A DNA stretch of 64,000 bases. Origin: Deltaproteobacteria bacterium (GTDB lineage Bacteria > Myxococcota_A > UBA9160 > UBA6930). The notes under the pieces were generated by a model. It was not told where the DNA came from. It was given only the letters and a program-made list of their open reading frames with translations, and did no database searches. Of this stretch, positions 17,913-25,069 are shown piece after piece (within the stretch, counting starts at the first letter, position 1; every line of letters starts with the position of its first letter). The stretch is taken from NCBI GenBank assembly GCA_028817435.1, contig JAPPPQ010000017.1, positions 310,001-374,000 on the forward strand, given 5' to 3'. The position numbers and the translations under genes are program-made.

Positions 17913-20255
17913 TCAAGCACCACCAGCAAGCTTCATCGTGCGTTTTACATAGCTTTCCAGCTCAGCTTCATCGACCGACTCCAAATTCGGATGATGATAG
18001 TCCCTCGAGTATTCATTGATATCTGTTACCTCTTCCACGAATCGCTTGAAGTTTTCTTCGGAGCCAAACAAATCCTGACCGGCGTCAGAATCTCGGAGAC
18101 TTCCAATCATTTCCCCCAATCCCATCTGCCGGCTCTCTTGGTAAAAGAGAGGGAACAATTGCTTCAGCCGCTCTTCTAGAACAAGACGTATAGTCTTAAC
18201 AACATCCTCAGCGTCACCTTTACCATACTCAGAAAATGCCTTCAATTTCGAGCAATTCTTATTATAATTAATTTGAGTATCATCCTCAATATCCCATTCG
18301 CGAATAATCATGTTATTGGATGCCCCTGCCATCCGCAAAGCCTTACGATCTTGATTCTTGCGGTTTTCATTCTGAAAAGCATATTCATCCCAGAGCATTT
18401 TCAGGAAATTCTTATCGTGCGACAACACAATGACTTGCTCTGCCTGAAGTTTTCGAATATGCCGCTTGGTTTCGGTGATTCGAAATCGATCAAGGCTGGT
18501 AAATGGATCGTCAAATATGACGACTTTGCGTTGGATGCTATCGTCCCGCTCCAGAGCTGCGAGGAAGAAAGCAAGGGCCAGAGCGCTCTTATCTCCAGAA
18601 CTCAAAGTGTTCTTAAAACTCGGCCCAAGGGTAGTTCTCGACCTGCCCAAATCAAAAATGGTGTTGTTAATCTCAAGGCAGTATTGAAAGCTTCGCGTTT
18701 TCCCCCTGTCGCTACGCTGCGATTTCTTAATCCGAAATCCTGTTCCAAACCTTTGCAGATGTTCATTTATGGATTTCTGATACCTCGGGAAAATTTTCTC
18801 GTCATGTTCACTCAACTCTCTTCGGACGGCTTCCTTCTCCCCTTGCAATCGGTCTTTCTCTTTCAAGGCAGCTTGATAATCATTGCAAGCTTGGACAACC
18901 TCCGGATCAAACCGCTTCTTCGTGGCTTTCAGGTGCTCCAGCTCTTTCTGAATTGCGGAAGCATCGGATTCATTCCGGGCAGCAGCTTTCTTATCCATGA
19001 TATGCTTGTTAATCTGCTTCACAACCTCGTTGTAATCAGAAACAGAATTTTGCAAAGCCTCAACATCATTCACAGCGGCGCCAAATTGCAGATCCATTGA
19101 AATCGACCCAATTAGATTATTCTGCTTTTGCAAAACAAGGGCCAAGCACTGTTCTCGCAAATTGGTGTATTTCTGTTGAATATCCTGAAATGAAATCGCG
19201 GGCAAAGAAACTTGGATGGTTTCCGAGATGGTTCGTGTCCAAAAATCGAAAAGATGACGATTTTCCAAAATCGCAAACTGGGCTGAGAAAAGTGAGCCTT
19301 CGCCTATCTCAGCATCGATTTGCCGAGCAAGTTGGTCAACTTCCCGCTTAAAATCACTGTAAGCAGCGTTAAAGTAATCCTTGTACACTTCGAGCAATTC
19401 ATTCGAGTCAAGACTCTGTCCACAAAAAGGACACACTTCACTATTGGTGCCCTCGGTGTATTCGAGGCCCTGCGAAAGCCACGATTCTCCATGGTTTTCC
19501 ATTTCATGATTAGAAATATGAGATCGCACCCTCTCATGAGCGTCAGCAGAAATATCTTCCAATGCCTTACCAATCACCATCTGAAAATTGTCTGGCGAAG
19601 ATGGGATTTGTATCGTTTCAAGCAATGCATTGGATCGAATTTCACCAGATTTGTTGGCAATTGCCAATTCCTCTGCCTTTTGCTGAATCTTTTCATCAAT
19701 GTCAGCTTCTTTTTTTACCTGCATATACTCCTTTACCCCGATTCCATCCGGTGTATATTCTTTCACAACTGCTTCCTTAGCTCTTTGCTCGTTCACAGTT
19801 TCTCGAATTTGCTCATTGATATACTCAATTTTAGAAGCCAGCTCCACTCCCTTTTTGCCCACAATCACGCGGTAGAGGTTCTTCTCGTGAGAGGGCTCAA
19901 CAAAGCTACCCGAATGAATATTCTCATCTACGAATGTGGAATCGAAGATAGCGATATCCGGATATGTGGCATCGATAGCGCGATTCGGATAGATCCACTG
20001 ATTGTTCGCGAATTTGTAATCCCTGCCATTGAGACGAATATGGACAAAAGGCGAAAGGTCATTCTCCACCGGCAACGTCTTCCGCTCAATCACAAGCTCT
20101 CGCCGATTGCTCTGGAGTGACCGGAGAATGGCACAGAAAGTGGTCTTCCCTCGGCCGTTATTCCCGTGAATTAGGGTAAGCTTTTGAAAAGGCACGTCGT
20201 TGCGAGAGTTTCGGAAGCATCCGACGTTCTTGATCGCAACCACTTCGTTAATCAT
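17913..20255 (-). CDS. AAA_13-type ATPase with zinc-hook-like motif, RloC/PrrC-like layout
   Basis: A 780-residue SMC/RecF-like ATPase. Walker A GNNGRGKT is at 31-38, a CPFCGQ zinc-hook-like motif at 275-280 inside long coiled coils, an ABC-signature-like LSSGDK at 551-556, Walker B VVIFDD at 578-583 and a switch His in LSHDKNF (H613). The C-terminal ~170 residues hold R690-x3-E694 and H754/H755, similar in kind to the Arg-x3-Glu...His set of PrrC/RloC anticodon nucleases, which belong to the same Pfam group. That function is inferred, not shown. The ATG at 20255 has GGAGGG upstream. Codon use is much more AT-rich than its neighbours, which suggests transfer. No restriction-modification genes lie beside it. 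Confidence 0.82.
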   Translation of the reverse strand: MINEVVAIKNVGCFRNSRNDVPFQKLTLIHGNNGRGKTTFCAILRSLQSNRRELVIERKTLPVENDLSPFVHIRLNGRDYKFANNQWIYPNRAIDATYPDIAIFDSTFVDENIHSGSFVEPSHEKNLYRVIVGKKGVELASKIEYINEQIRETVNEQRAKEAVVKEYTPDGIGVKEYMQVKKEADIDEKIQQKAEELAIANKSGEIRSNALLETIQIPSSPDNFQMVIGKALEDISADAHERVRSHISNHEMENHGESWLSQGLEYTEGTNSEVCPFCGQSLDSNELLEVYKDYFNAAYSDFKREVDQLARQIDAEIGEGSLFSAQFAILENRHLFDFWTRTISETIQVSLPAISFQDIQQKYTNLREQCLALVLQKQNNLIGSISMDLQFGAAVNDVEALQNSVSDYNEVVKQINKHIMDKKAAARNESDASAIQKELEHLKATKKRFDPEVVQACNDYQAALKEKDRLQGEKEAVRRELSEHDEKIFPRYQKSINEHLQRFGTGFRIKKSQRSDRGKTRSFQYCLEINNTIFDLGRSRTTLGPSFKNTLSSGDKSALALAFFLAALERDDSIQRKVVIFDDPFTSLDRFRITETKRHIRKLQAEQVIVLSHDKNFLKMLWDEYAFQNENRKNQDRKALRMAGASNNMIIREWDIEDDTQINYNKNCSKLKAFSEYGKGDAEDVVKTIRLVLEERLKQLFPLFYQESRQMGLGEMIGSLRDSDAGQDLFGSEENFKRFVEEVTDINEYSRDYHHPNLESVDEAELESYVKRTMKLAGGA

Positions 20256-20579
20256 CAGCGTCCCTCCTCTGCTTTTGGCAGCTCTCTGCCGAGTAGGCAC
20301 TATACCCTAGTCTTCGCCCGGCGCCAGTGTTTTTGGCGCACCCAAGCCGCAAGCCCACAGAGCTGCCCCCCCCCCCCCGCGGGGAGCGGTTTGGCCCCTT
20401 GACAGGGGCCCATCACCCATAGCACAATGTGTTCATCGCCTCGTAGAAAGCGCCGAATTGCGGGCCACCTGCCTGTTGGGCGAGAATTCGAGGCTCATAG
20501 CCGCTTTGAGCGCGGTGGATGCCAGCGGGCAAGGCGCTGGCGCACCGCGGCGGCGCGCAAACAACAGGGGGAGAAAGCC
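20256..20579. other. Divergent intergenic region with C13 tract, promoter and hairpin
   Basis: The gap between the ATPase and lipoprotein genes. It holds a 13-base C homopolymer (20366-20378), a predicted promoter (20399-20428) and, in the transcribed leader, a perfect 7-bp hairpin GCCAGCG/CGCTGGC (20521-20541) around GGCAAGG. On the minus strand TATAGT (20304-20299) could be the -10 of the ATPase gene, with only a poor -35. Confidence 0.6.
20399..20428 (+). promoter_or_regulatory. Predicted sigma-70 promoter of the lipoprotein gene
   Basis: A perfect TTGACA (20399-20404) is followed after 18 bases by CACAAT (20423-20428), a 4/6 match to the -10 consensus. Transcription would start near 20435 and give a leader of about 145 bases before the ATG at 20580. 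The 18-base spacer matches the array promoters downstream. The C13 tract ends 20 bases upstream of the -35. Confidence 0.5.
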
Positions 20580-21623
20580 ATGCAGACTCGGGCGGCGGTA
20601 GGGGTGATTGCGGCGGCGCTGGTGGCGCTGCTGCTCGGCGGCTGCGCCAGTGGGGGCGGCCTGTTCCGTGACCGCGGCGACCGCGCCGAAGCCGCGCGCC
20701 TGCTGCTGCAGCGCGAAGCCGACAAGGAGCGCGCGCTGCGCGAAGCCGAAGCCGAGGCCGAAGCGGCCCGCAGGGAGAAAGACGAGCGCGCCGAAAAGGC
20801 ACAGCGCGAAGCCGACGAAGACGCCGAACGCCGCAAGCGCGAAGAGGCGGCCGATGCCGAGCAGGAGCGCCGCCACCGGCGCGAACTGAAAGAGGCCGAA
20901 CACGACGCCAAGATTCGGGAGCTTCACAAGGGCAGCGCCGCGCCCCCGCCCGAAGTCGAGCGCTATCTAATCGCCATAGAGAAAGCCGCCGCCGCCGTCA
21001 CCGAGTGGGCGCATGAATTGAGTTATTGCGCCCACAGCAGCGAAACAAGCAAGCAGTTTGACGAGTGCTACGAAGAACAACGCGTGCACAGGCTTGAATT
21101 GAAAGCCAATGCAGCGTATTCGGATGCTGAGGAGGCGTTTGATTTGTTTCCCGCCAATATTCGGGGCATTCTCGATGAGGGGATAGATGATTGGGGGGCG
21201 GTAATCGACGCCAGACAGAGGGCGAAGCTAGGAGGATTTATACTATATGAATTCGAGCGCGGCCGCCCTACCTTCTACGACTCGCTAGTAGCTGGTGGCG
21301 TCGTCCGTCCCCCTGACCGCACCGAAGAGTCGCGCATGGAGGCAGCGCGCCGTTGGGCCGATCTCGCTGTTGGTGTAGCCGTGGCACAACGCGCCGTGGA
21401 GGCAAGGGGCCGCGCCGCCGTAGAGGCAAACCCGGCCGCATTCACGGTGGCCGGGGCTACGAGCGCGGCGGCGCAAAACGCGCAACCGGCGGAAGCGCCG
21501 CAGCGCGCAGACTCGAACTGTTACGACGGAACAATGATGCTGATCCGGCCGAATGAAACGCTGCGCGATTTTGACGCGCGCTGCGGCCCGCGCTCCCCAA
21601 CGCGCGCCGATGCCGCTCGATAA
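20580..21623 (+). CDS. Lipoprotein with long charged coiled coil, function unknown
   Basis: Residues 1-22 form a lipoprotein signal with lipobox LGGC (Cys22). A strongly charged Ala/Glu/Arg/Lys region follows (about 30-125), which should be a long coiled coil, and then a more globular part with several Cys (YCAHSSETSKQFDECYEEQR) and a helix-rich C-terminus. I do not recognise the family. The ATG at 20580 is preceded by AGGGGGAG; an upstream in-frame ATG at 20427 lies inside the predicted -10 element and cannot be used from that promoter. It is followed after 26 bases by the first of four coiled-coil paralogues, so a shared cell-envelope role is possible. Confidence 0.75.
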   Translation: MQTRAAVGVIAAALVALLLGGCASGGGLFRDRGDRAEAARLLLQREADKERALREAEAEAEAARREKDERAEKAQREADEDAERRKREEAADAEQERRHRRELKEAEHDAKIRELHKGSAAPPPEVERYLIAIEKAAAAVTEWAHELSYCAHSSETSKQFDECYEEQRVHRLELKANAAYSDAEEAFDLFPANIRGILDEGIDDWGAVIDARQRAKLGGFILYEFERGRPTFYDSLVAGGVVRPPDRTEESRMEAARRWADLAVGVAVAQRAVEARGRAAVEANPAAFTVAGATSAAAQNAQPAEAPQRADSNCYDGTMMLIRPNETLRDFDARCGPRSPTRADAAR

Positions 21624-21649
21624 CCGCAGCGCCGCCGCGCGCCTAGCTC

Positions 21650-21925
21650 TTGGCGCATTGGTCGGGGCTCGTCATTACTTTGCTGGGAGTCGTCGCCGCC
21701 GCTGCCCTTGCGGCCGCCGTCGCCTTCGGGGCTTGGCTCGGTAGCAGCATGGGGCAGGCGCGGGAAGACATCGTGCAGCTTCGCGGCGCGGCGGCGCACA
21801 ACACCTCGAGCATTCGGCGCATTGAGGCCCGCCTTGACTCGATGGATGCACGGCTCGACGATATGCAAGTCTCGCTCGCTGTGCTGGTAGAGCGCAGCGG
21901 TGGCGAAGCCACCCCGCGCCAGTAG
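21650..21925 (+). CDS. Array paralogue 1: small membrane-anchored coiled-coil protein
   Basis: About 91 residues: a hydrophobic helix (residues 7-31), then REDIVQLRGAAAHNTSSIRR, heptads of the RLDSMDARLDDMQ kind, and a C-terminal VLVERSGGEATPRQ shared with the next copies. The start is uncertain; TTG at 21650 is the most upstream usable codon and no good ribosome-binding site is visible. Unlike copies 2-4 it lacks its own promoter copy and follows the lipoprotein gene by 26 bases, so it is probably cotranscribed with it. Single-pass orientation and partners are unknown. Confidence 0.6.
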   Translation: MAHWSGLVITLLGVVAAAALAAAVAFGAWLGSSMGQAREDIVQLRGAAAHNTSSIRRIEARLDSMDARLDDMQVSLAVLVERSGGEATPRQ

Positions 21926-22049
21926 CCCCACCACCACCGAGCAGCTACGGCCCTCCCCTCTTCCCCCGGCATGGGCCGTGAAACGCCCCACAACCGGCCT
22001 TAGAGGCGAATTTGACAGCTTGGCCGCGCCGGTGGTATGGTGCGCGGCT
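21926..22049 (+). repeat. Array spacer repeat, copy 1
   Basis: The 124-base spacer between paralogues 1 and 2, repeated almost unchanged at 22353-22473 and 22792-22912. It contains the inverted repeat ACGGCCC/GGGCCGT (21947-21979), which flanks a pyrimidine-rich stretch and may act as a terminator or processing site although no U-tract follows, then the repeated promoter. Duplication of gene plus spacer explains the array. Confidence 0.8.
22012..22041 (+). promoter_or_regulatory. Array promoter of paralogue 2 (predicted leaderless)
   Basis: Perfect -35 TTGACA (22012-22017), 18-base spacer, -10 TATGGT (22036-22041), then 8 bases to the ATG at 22050. The expected start point lies about two bases before the ATG, so the mRNA should have no leader. 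The 8 bases contain no Shine-Dalgarno. Confidence 0.65.
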
Positions 22050-22352
22050 ATGGCGGAGGCGGCTTCCACAATCGCAGCGCCCGGCGTGGCGCGGGTCCGG
22101 GTCCAAGAGATTTTGCTGGGGGTTGCCGCAACCGCCGTTCTCGCTGGCATCCTCACATTCTGGGCCTGGCTCGCAATCAGCATGGTGCAGCTTCGTGAAG
22201 AGATGGCGCGCAACACTGAGAGTATTGTGCAGCTTCGCGGAGAGGTGGCGCGCAACACTGCGAGCATCGAGCGCAACACAGAGAGCATTCGGCGCGTCGA
22301 AGCTCTTCTACTGGCAGAGCGTGGCGGCGGCGCAACCGCCCCGCGCCAGTAG
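22050..22352 (+). CDS. Array paralogue 2: small membrane-anchored coiled-coil protein
   Basis: 100 residues. N-terminal MAEAASTIAAPGVARVRVQ, a membrane helix (about 20-42), then coiled-coil heptads of the ARNTESI / ERNTESI type and the shared C-terminus LLLAERGGGATAPRQ. The start at 22050 is fixed by near identity of this N-terminus to copy 3 and by the promoter just upstream. Family unknown; by architecture it resembles small membrane-tethered coiled-coil proteins that oligomerise. Confidence 0.75.
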   Translation: MAEAASTIAAPGVARVRVQEILLGVAATAVLAGILTFWAWLAISMVQLREEMARNTESIVQLRGEVARNTASIERNTESIRRVEALLLAERGGGATAPRQ

Positions 22353-22473
22353 CCCCACCACCGAGCAGCTACGGCCCTCCCCACTTCCCCCGGCAGGGGC
22401 CGTTACACGCCCCGCAACCGGGCTTAGAGGCGAATTTGACAATTTGGCCGCGCCGGTGGTATAGTGCGCGGCT
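22353..22473 (+). repeat. Array spacer repeat, copy 2
   Basis: The 121-base copy of the array spacer. The inverted repeat ACGGCCC (22371-22377)/GGGCCGT (22397-22403) is perfect over 7 bp. The repeated promoter lies at its 3' end. Confidence 0.8.
22436..22465 (+). promoter_or_regulatory. Array promoter of paralogue 3 (predicted leaderless)
   Basis: TTGACA (22436-22441), 18 bases, TATAGT (22460-22465, 5/6 match to consensus), 8 bases, ATG at 22474. This is the strongest promoter match in the array and leaves no room for a ribosome-binding site in the mRNA. Confidence 0.7.
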
Positions 22474-22791
22474 ATGGCGGAGGCAGCCTCCACATTCAAG
22501 GTGCCCGGCGTGGCGCGCGTCCGGGTCCAAGAGATTTTGTTGGGGGCCGCCCTTGCGGCCGTCCTCACATTTTGGGGCTGGCTCGCCGTCAGTGTGGTGC
22601 AGCTTCGTGAAGAGGTAGCGCGCAACTCCGAAAACATCGCGCGCAACACCGAGAGCATTCGGCGCATTGAGGCCCGCCTTGACTCGATGGATTCCCGGCT
22701 CAATGCCATGCAAGACTCGCTCGCTGCCATGCAAAGCTCGCTCGCCGTGCTGGTCGAACGCAGCGGCGGCGAAACCGCCCCACGCCAGTAG
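22474..22791 (+). CDS. Array paralogue 3: small membrane-anchored coiled-coil protein
   Basis: 105 residues: MAEAASTFKVPGVARVRVQE, a membrane helix (about 20-40), then VVQLREEVARNSENIARNTE and RIEARLDSMDSRLNAMQDSL heptads, ending VLVERSGGETAPRQ. Its front resembles copy 2 and its back copy 1, which suggests recombination between units. Same promoter and spacer as copy 2. Confidence 0.75.
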   Translation: MAEAASTFKVPGVARVRVQEILLGAALAAVLTFWGWLAVSVVQLREEVARNSENIARNTESIRRIEARLDSMDSRLNAMQDSLAAMQSSLAVLVERSGGETAPRQ

Positions 22792-22912
22792 CCCCACTAC
22801 CGAGCAGCTACGGCCTCCCCTCTTCCCCTGGCAGGGGCCGTGAAATGCCCTGCAAACGGCCTTAGAGGCGAATTTGGCAATTTGGCCGCGCCGGTGGTAT
22901 GGTGCGCGGCCG
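22792..22912 (+). repeat. Array spacer repeat, copy 3
   Basis: The 121-base copy before paralogue 4. The inverted repeat is shortened to ACGGCC (22810-22815)/GGCCGT (22836-22841), and the inner CCCC-TGGCA-GGGG can also form a small hairpin. Confidence 0.8.
22874..22903 (+). promoter_or_regulatory. Array promoter of paralogue 4
   Basis: TTGGCA (22874-22879), 18 bases, TATGGT (22898-22903), then 9 bases to the ATG at 22913. The -35 has one change from the other copies (TTGACA to TTGGCA) and the downstream gap is one base longer, so this copy may be weaker but would still give a near-leaderless mRNA. Confidence 0.6.
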
Positions 22913-23278
22913 ATGTCGCAGGCAATCTCCACAGCCGAAACGCCCGGCGCGGAGCGAGTCCGTTTCCGATTCCAGACCCAGGATGTTTTGCTGGTTATGC
23001 TGGGAGTCATCGCCGCCGCCGCCCCGGCAGCCGCCGTCGGATTTGGGGCTTGGCTCGGAAACAGCATGGTGCAGGTGCGGGAAGACATCGTGCACCTTCG
23101 CAGCGCGGTAGCGCACAACGCCGAGGCAATCGCGCGCAATGCCGAGGCAATCGCTCACAACGCCGAGGCAATCGCGCACAACGCCGAGGCAATTGAGCGC
23201 AACGCCGAGAGCCTGAAGCGCATTGAGGCACTGTTGCTGGCCGAGCGCAACGGCGGCGAAGCCGCCCCGCGCCGGTAG
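22913..23278 (+). CDS. Array paralogue 4: small membrane-anchored coiled-coil protein with perfect heptads
   Basis: 121 residues: MSQAISTAETPGAERVRFRF, a membrane helix (about 25-50), SMVQVREDIVHLRSAV, then five consecutive seven-residue repeats of the type AHNAEAI, and LKRIEALLLAERNGGEAAPRR. The heptads are encoded by 21-base direct repeats. Asn at a regular heptad position suggests a defined oligomeric coiled coil. It is the last copy; the convergent AlbA-type gene ends 65 bases downstream. Confidence 0.75.
   Translation: MSQAISTAETPGAERVRFRFQTQDVLLVMLGVIAAAAPAAAVGFGAWLGNSMVQVREDIVHLRSAVAHNAEAIARNAEAIAHNAEAIAHNAEAIERNAESLKRIEALLLAERNGGEAAPRR
23111..23215 (+). repeat. Five tandem 21-bp coding repeats (heptad-encoding)
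   Basis: Units start at 23111, 23132, 23153, 23174 and 23195; the first reads GCGCACAACGCCGAGGCAAT plus C. Each encodes one heptad (AHNAEAI, ARNAEAI, AHNAEAI, AHNAEAI, ERNAESL). Units 1, 3 and 4 are nearly identical at DNA level, so copy number could change by slippage without shifting the frame. Confidence 0.9.
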
Positions 23279-23343
23279 CCCCACCACCTCCGGGCAGCAG
23301 CGCCACCGGCACGGCAATTGAGGCGGCTGTGCGGCAATTCTGG

Positions 23344-24567
23344 CTACTTCCAGAGCCGCACGATGAAGCGGTCGTCATCTTCAATCAGGTCGGGCTCTTT
23401 GCCGTTGTGTTCGCGCATTGCCTCGATGATTCTGCGGCGGACGCCCATGCCCCGGTGCTCAATGTAGTCGTAATCGCGCAGGATGTTTTTCAGCAGCTCG
23501 TTTCGGGTGGCGCGAATGCCCTCCTTCATTTTCGAGACAGTCACGCCATTTGGAAGCCTGCCGGGGGAAATCACTTCCAGGCGATCCCGATACAGGGAAA
23601 CCTCAATGTCGGTTCCGCGAATCGTGTAATCGCGGTGCACCACGGCATTTACAATGGCTTCACGCACAGCGTCCAATGGCAAAGAGGTCTTTCGCACGCG
23701 CTGTGCGCTCTCCAGCCAGGCACTGCTCCCCATATTGCGTTTCACAAAGTCCACACAGAGGTCTATGACGCCCTTTTCCAAAAAAGCCCCTGCCTTCGAT
23801 TTGCTGGAAATCAAAGGGCCTCGAATCACTTCCTCGTCCACCGTGTTGTAATCCTTGTCCATTCCCGGAAACGCCGTCGCCGTAATGCCAGACTGGGGCA
23901 GCCTGCGGTTCGGTGCGTTTCCAAAGAGCAAAAGCCCTCCCACCGTGGCAAAAACACGCCCTCCCAATTCCTTTAGAAAATCAAGATTCAGCAAAATTCG
24001 CTGCCAACTCTCCAAATCTTCCACATCCGGTGCGTCTCGATTGAGCATTATGAGAAAGTAGTTTTCCAGAAGATTCAAATTCAGATCTTCCAATCGAGTG
24101 TCGGGAACAGGATTGAGATCGAATTGCAGCAAATTAGAAGACTGATAGAGGCGCATCTCCTGCTCTCGCGTGGCTTCCCGGGATGTAGTCCCAATGCGAA
24201 CGAAAGTCACCCACGATGCCCCTCGCTTGGCCTTGTAGGGCTTGTCCGGCGCATCCGCAGGCAAACGGATAACGCCAATGGTCTTGTCCGGATCGTCCAG
24301 CTTGATGGCCTGCCAAACGAGAATTGCCGGGGGTTGCAGGTTGTTCTGGGCGATGTTCATCACCCATTCCTCTGCCTCTTTTGTCGGCCGCACAAGGCCA
24401 GCAATGCTCCCATTGTCTTCGACACCGAGCAGAATGTGGCCGCCCTCAAGGTTCAGCAATGCGGCCATCTCGCTGGCAAGCTTGTCCTGGTGCACATCGT
24501 CCCGCTTGAATTCCACTTCGGAATTCTCGCCGTTTCGAATCAGTTCTTGCAAATCTGCGCGGTTCAC
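23344..24567 (-). CDS. AlbA_2/Schlafen-type DNA-binding and GHKL ATPase-like protein
   Basis: 407 residues with the common two-part layout: an N-terminal AlbA_2 domain (NSEVEFKRDDVHQDKLASEM, LLNLEGGHILLGVEDNG) and a C-terminal HATPase-like part (DAVREAIVNAVVHRDYTIRG with the N-box Asn, then DRLEVISPGRLPNG). Such proteins are annotated as putative transcriptional regulators or ATP-binding proteins and are frequent in accessory and defence regions. Start is GTG at 24567, 7 bases after the coaD stop, so it may ride on the rsmD-coaD transcript. It is more AT-rich than coaD, consistent with acquisition. Role unknown. Confidence 0.82.
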   Translation of the reverse strand: MNRADLQELIRNGENSEVEFKRDDVHQDKLASEMAALLNLEGGHILLGVEDNGSIAGLVRPTKEAEEWVMNIAQNNLQPPAILVWQAIKLDDPDKTIGVIRLPADAPDKPYKAKRGASWVTFVRIGTTSREATREQEMRLYQSSNLLQFDLNPVPDTRLEDLNLNLLENYFLIMLNRDAPDVEDLESWQRILLNLDFLKELGGRVFATVGGLLLFGNAPNRRLPQSGITATAFPGMDKDYNTVDEEVIRGPLISSKSKAGAFLEKGVIDLCVDFVKRNMGSSAWLESAQRVRKTSLPLDAVREAIVNAVVHRDYTIRGTDIEVSLYRDRLEVISPGRLPNGVTVSKMKEGIRATRNELLKNILRDYDYIEHRGMGVRRRIIEAMREHNGKEPDLIEDDDRFIVRLWK

Positions 24568-24574
24568 AAAATGC

Positions 24575-25069
24575 TCACTTCGGGGCGAATTTGCGGTGGA
24601 GGTGGCGGGCTACGGAGGGGGGGACCCACTCGGAGACATCGCGGCCGAAGCGGGCGAGTTCGCGGAGGCGGGAAGAGCTGACATAGAAGTATTGCTGGCT
24701 GGTCATGAGGAACAGGGTTTCGATATCGGGGCGCATATGGCGGTTCATCAGCGCCATTTCAAACTCGTATTCGAAGTCGGCGTTGGCGCGCAGGCCGCGG
24801 ATGATGGTGCGCGCGCCAATCTGGTGGGCGTAATCCACCACCAGGCCGTCAAACTCCACCACGCGCACGCCGGCGTCACCGGCCAGCGCCTCGCGCAGCA
24901 TTTCGATGCGCTCGGCCACGCTGAAGGTGCCGCTCTTGCCCACATTGCGCGCCACGGCCACGGCCAGCTCGGGAAACACGCGCCGCGCCCGGTGCACCAA
25001 ATCCAGGTGGCCGTTGGTTACGGGGTCAAAGCTGGCGGGAAACAGGGCCAGGCCGGGCTGCTCACTCAT
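24575..25069 (-). CDS. coaD: Phosphopantetheine adenylyltransferase
   Basis: Penultimate step of CoA synthesis: 4'-phosphopantetheine plus ATP to dephospho-CoA. Motifs: FPASFDPVTNGHLDLVHRA with the nucleotidyltransferase GHxD, GLRANADFEYEFEMA, and YFYVSSSRLRELA. 164 residues, standard. The ATG at 25069 lies inside the end of rsmD (8-base overlap), a frequent rsmD-coaD arrangement. Confidence 0.96.
   Translation of the reverse strand: MSEQPGLALFPASFDPVTNGHLDLVHRARRVFPELAVAVARNVGKSGTFSVAERIEMLREALAGDAGVRVVEFDGLVVDYAHQIGARTIIRGLRANADFEYEFEMALMNRHMRPDIETLFLMTSQQYFYVSSSRLRELARFGRDVSEWVPPSVARHLHRKFAPK

Noticed and set aside
23111-23215. Regular repeats that could be read as a CRISPR array
   Set aside because: The 21-base units are directly adjacent without spacers and encode coiled-coil heptads in an intact gene.
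17913-24567. Insertion sequence, integrase or prophage explaining the accessory island
   Set aside because: No transposase, integrase, phage structural gene, target-site duplication or tRNA at the borders was seen.
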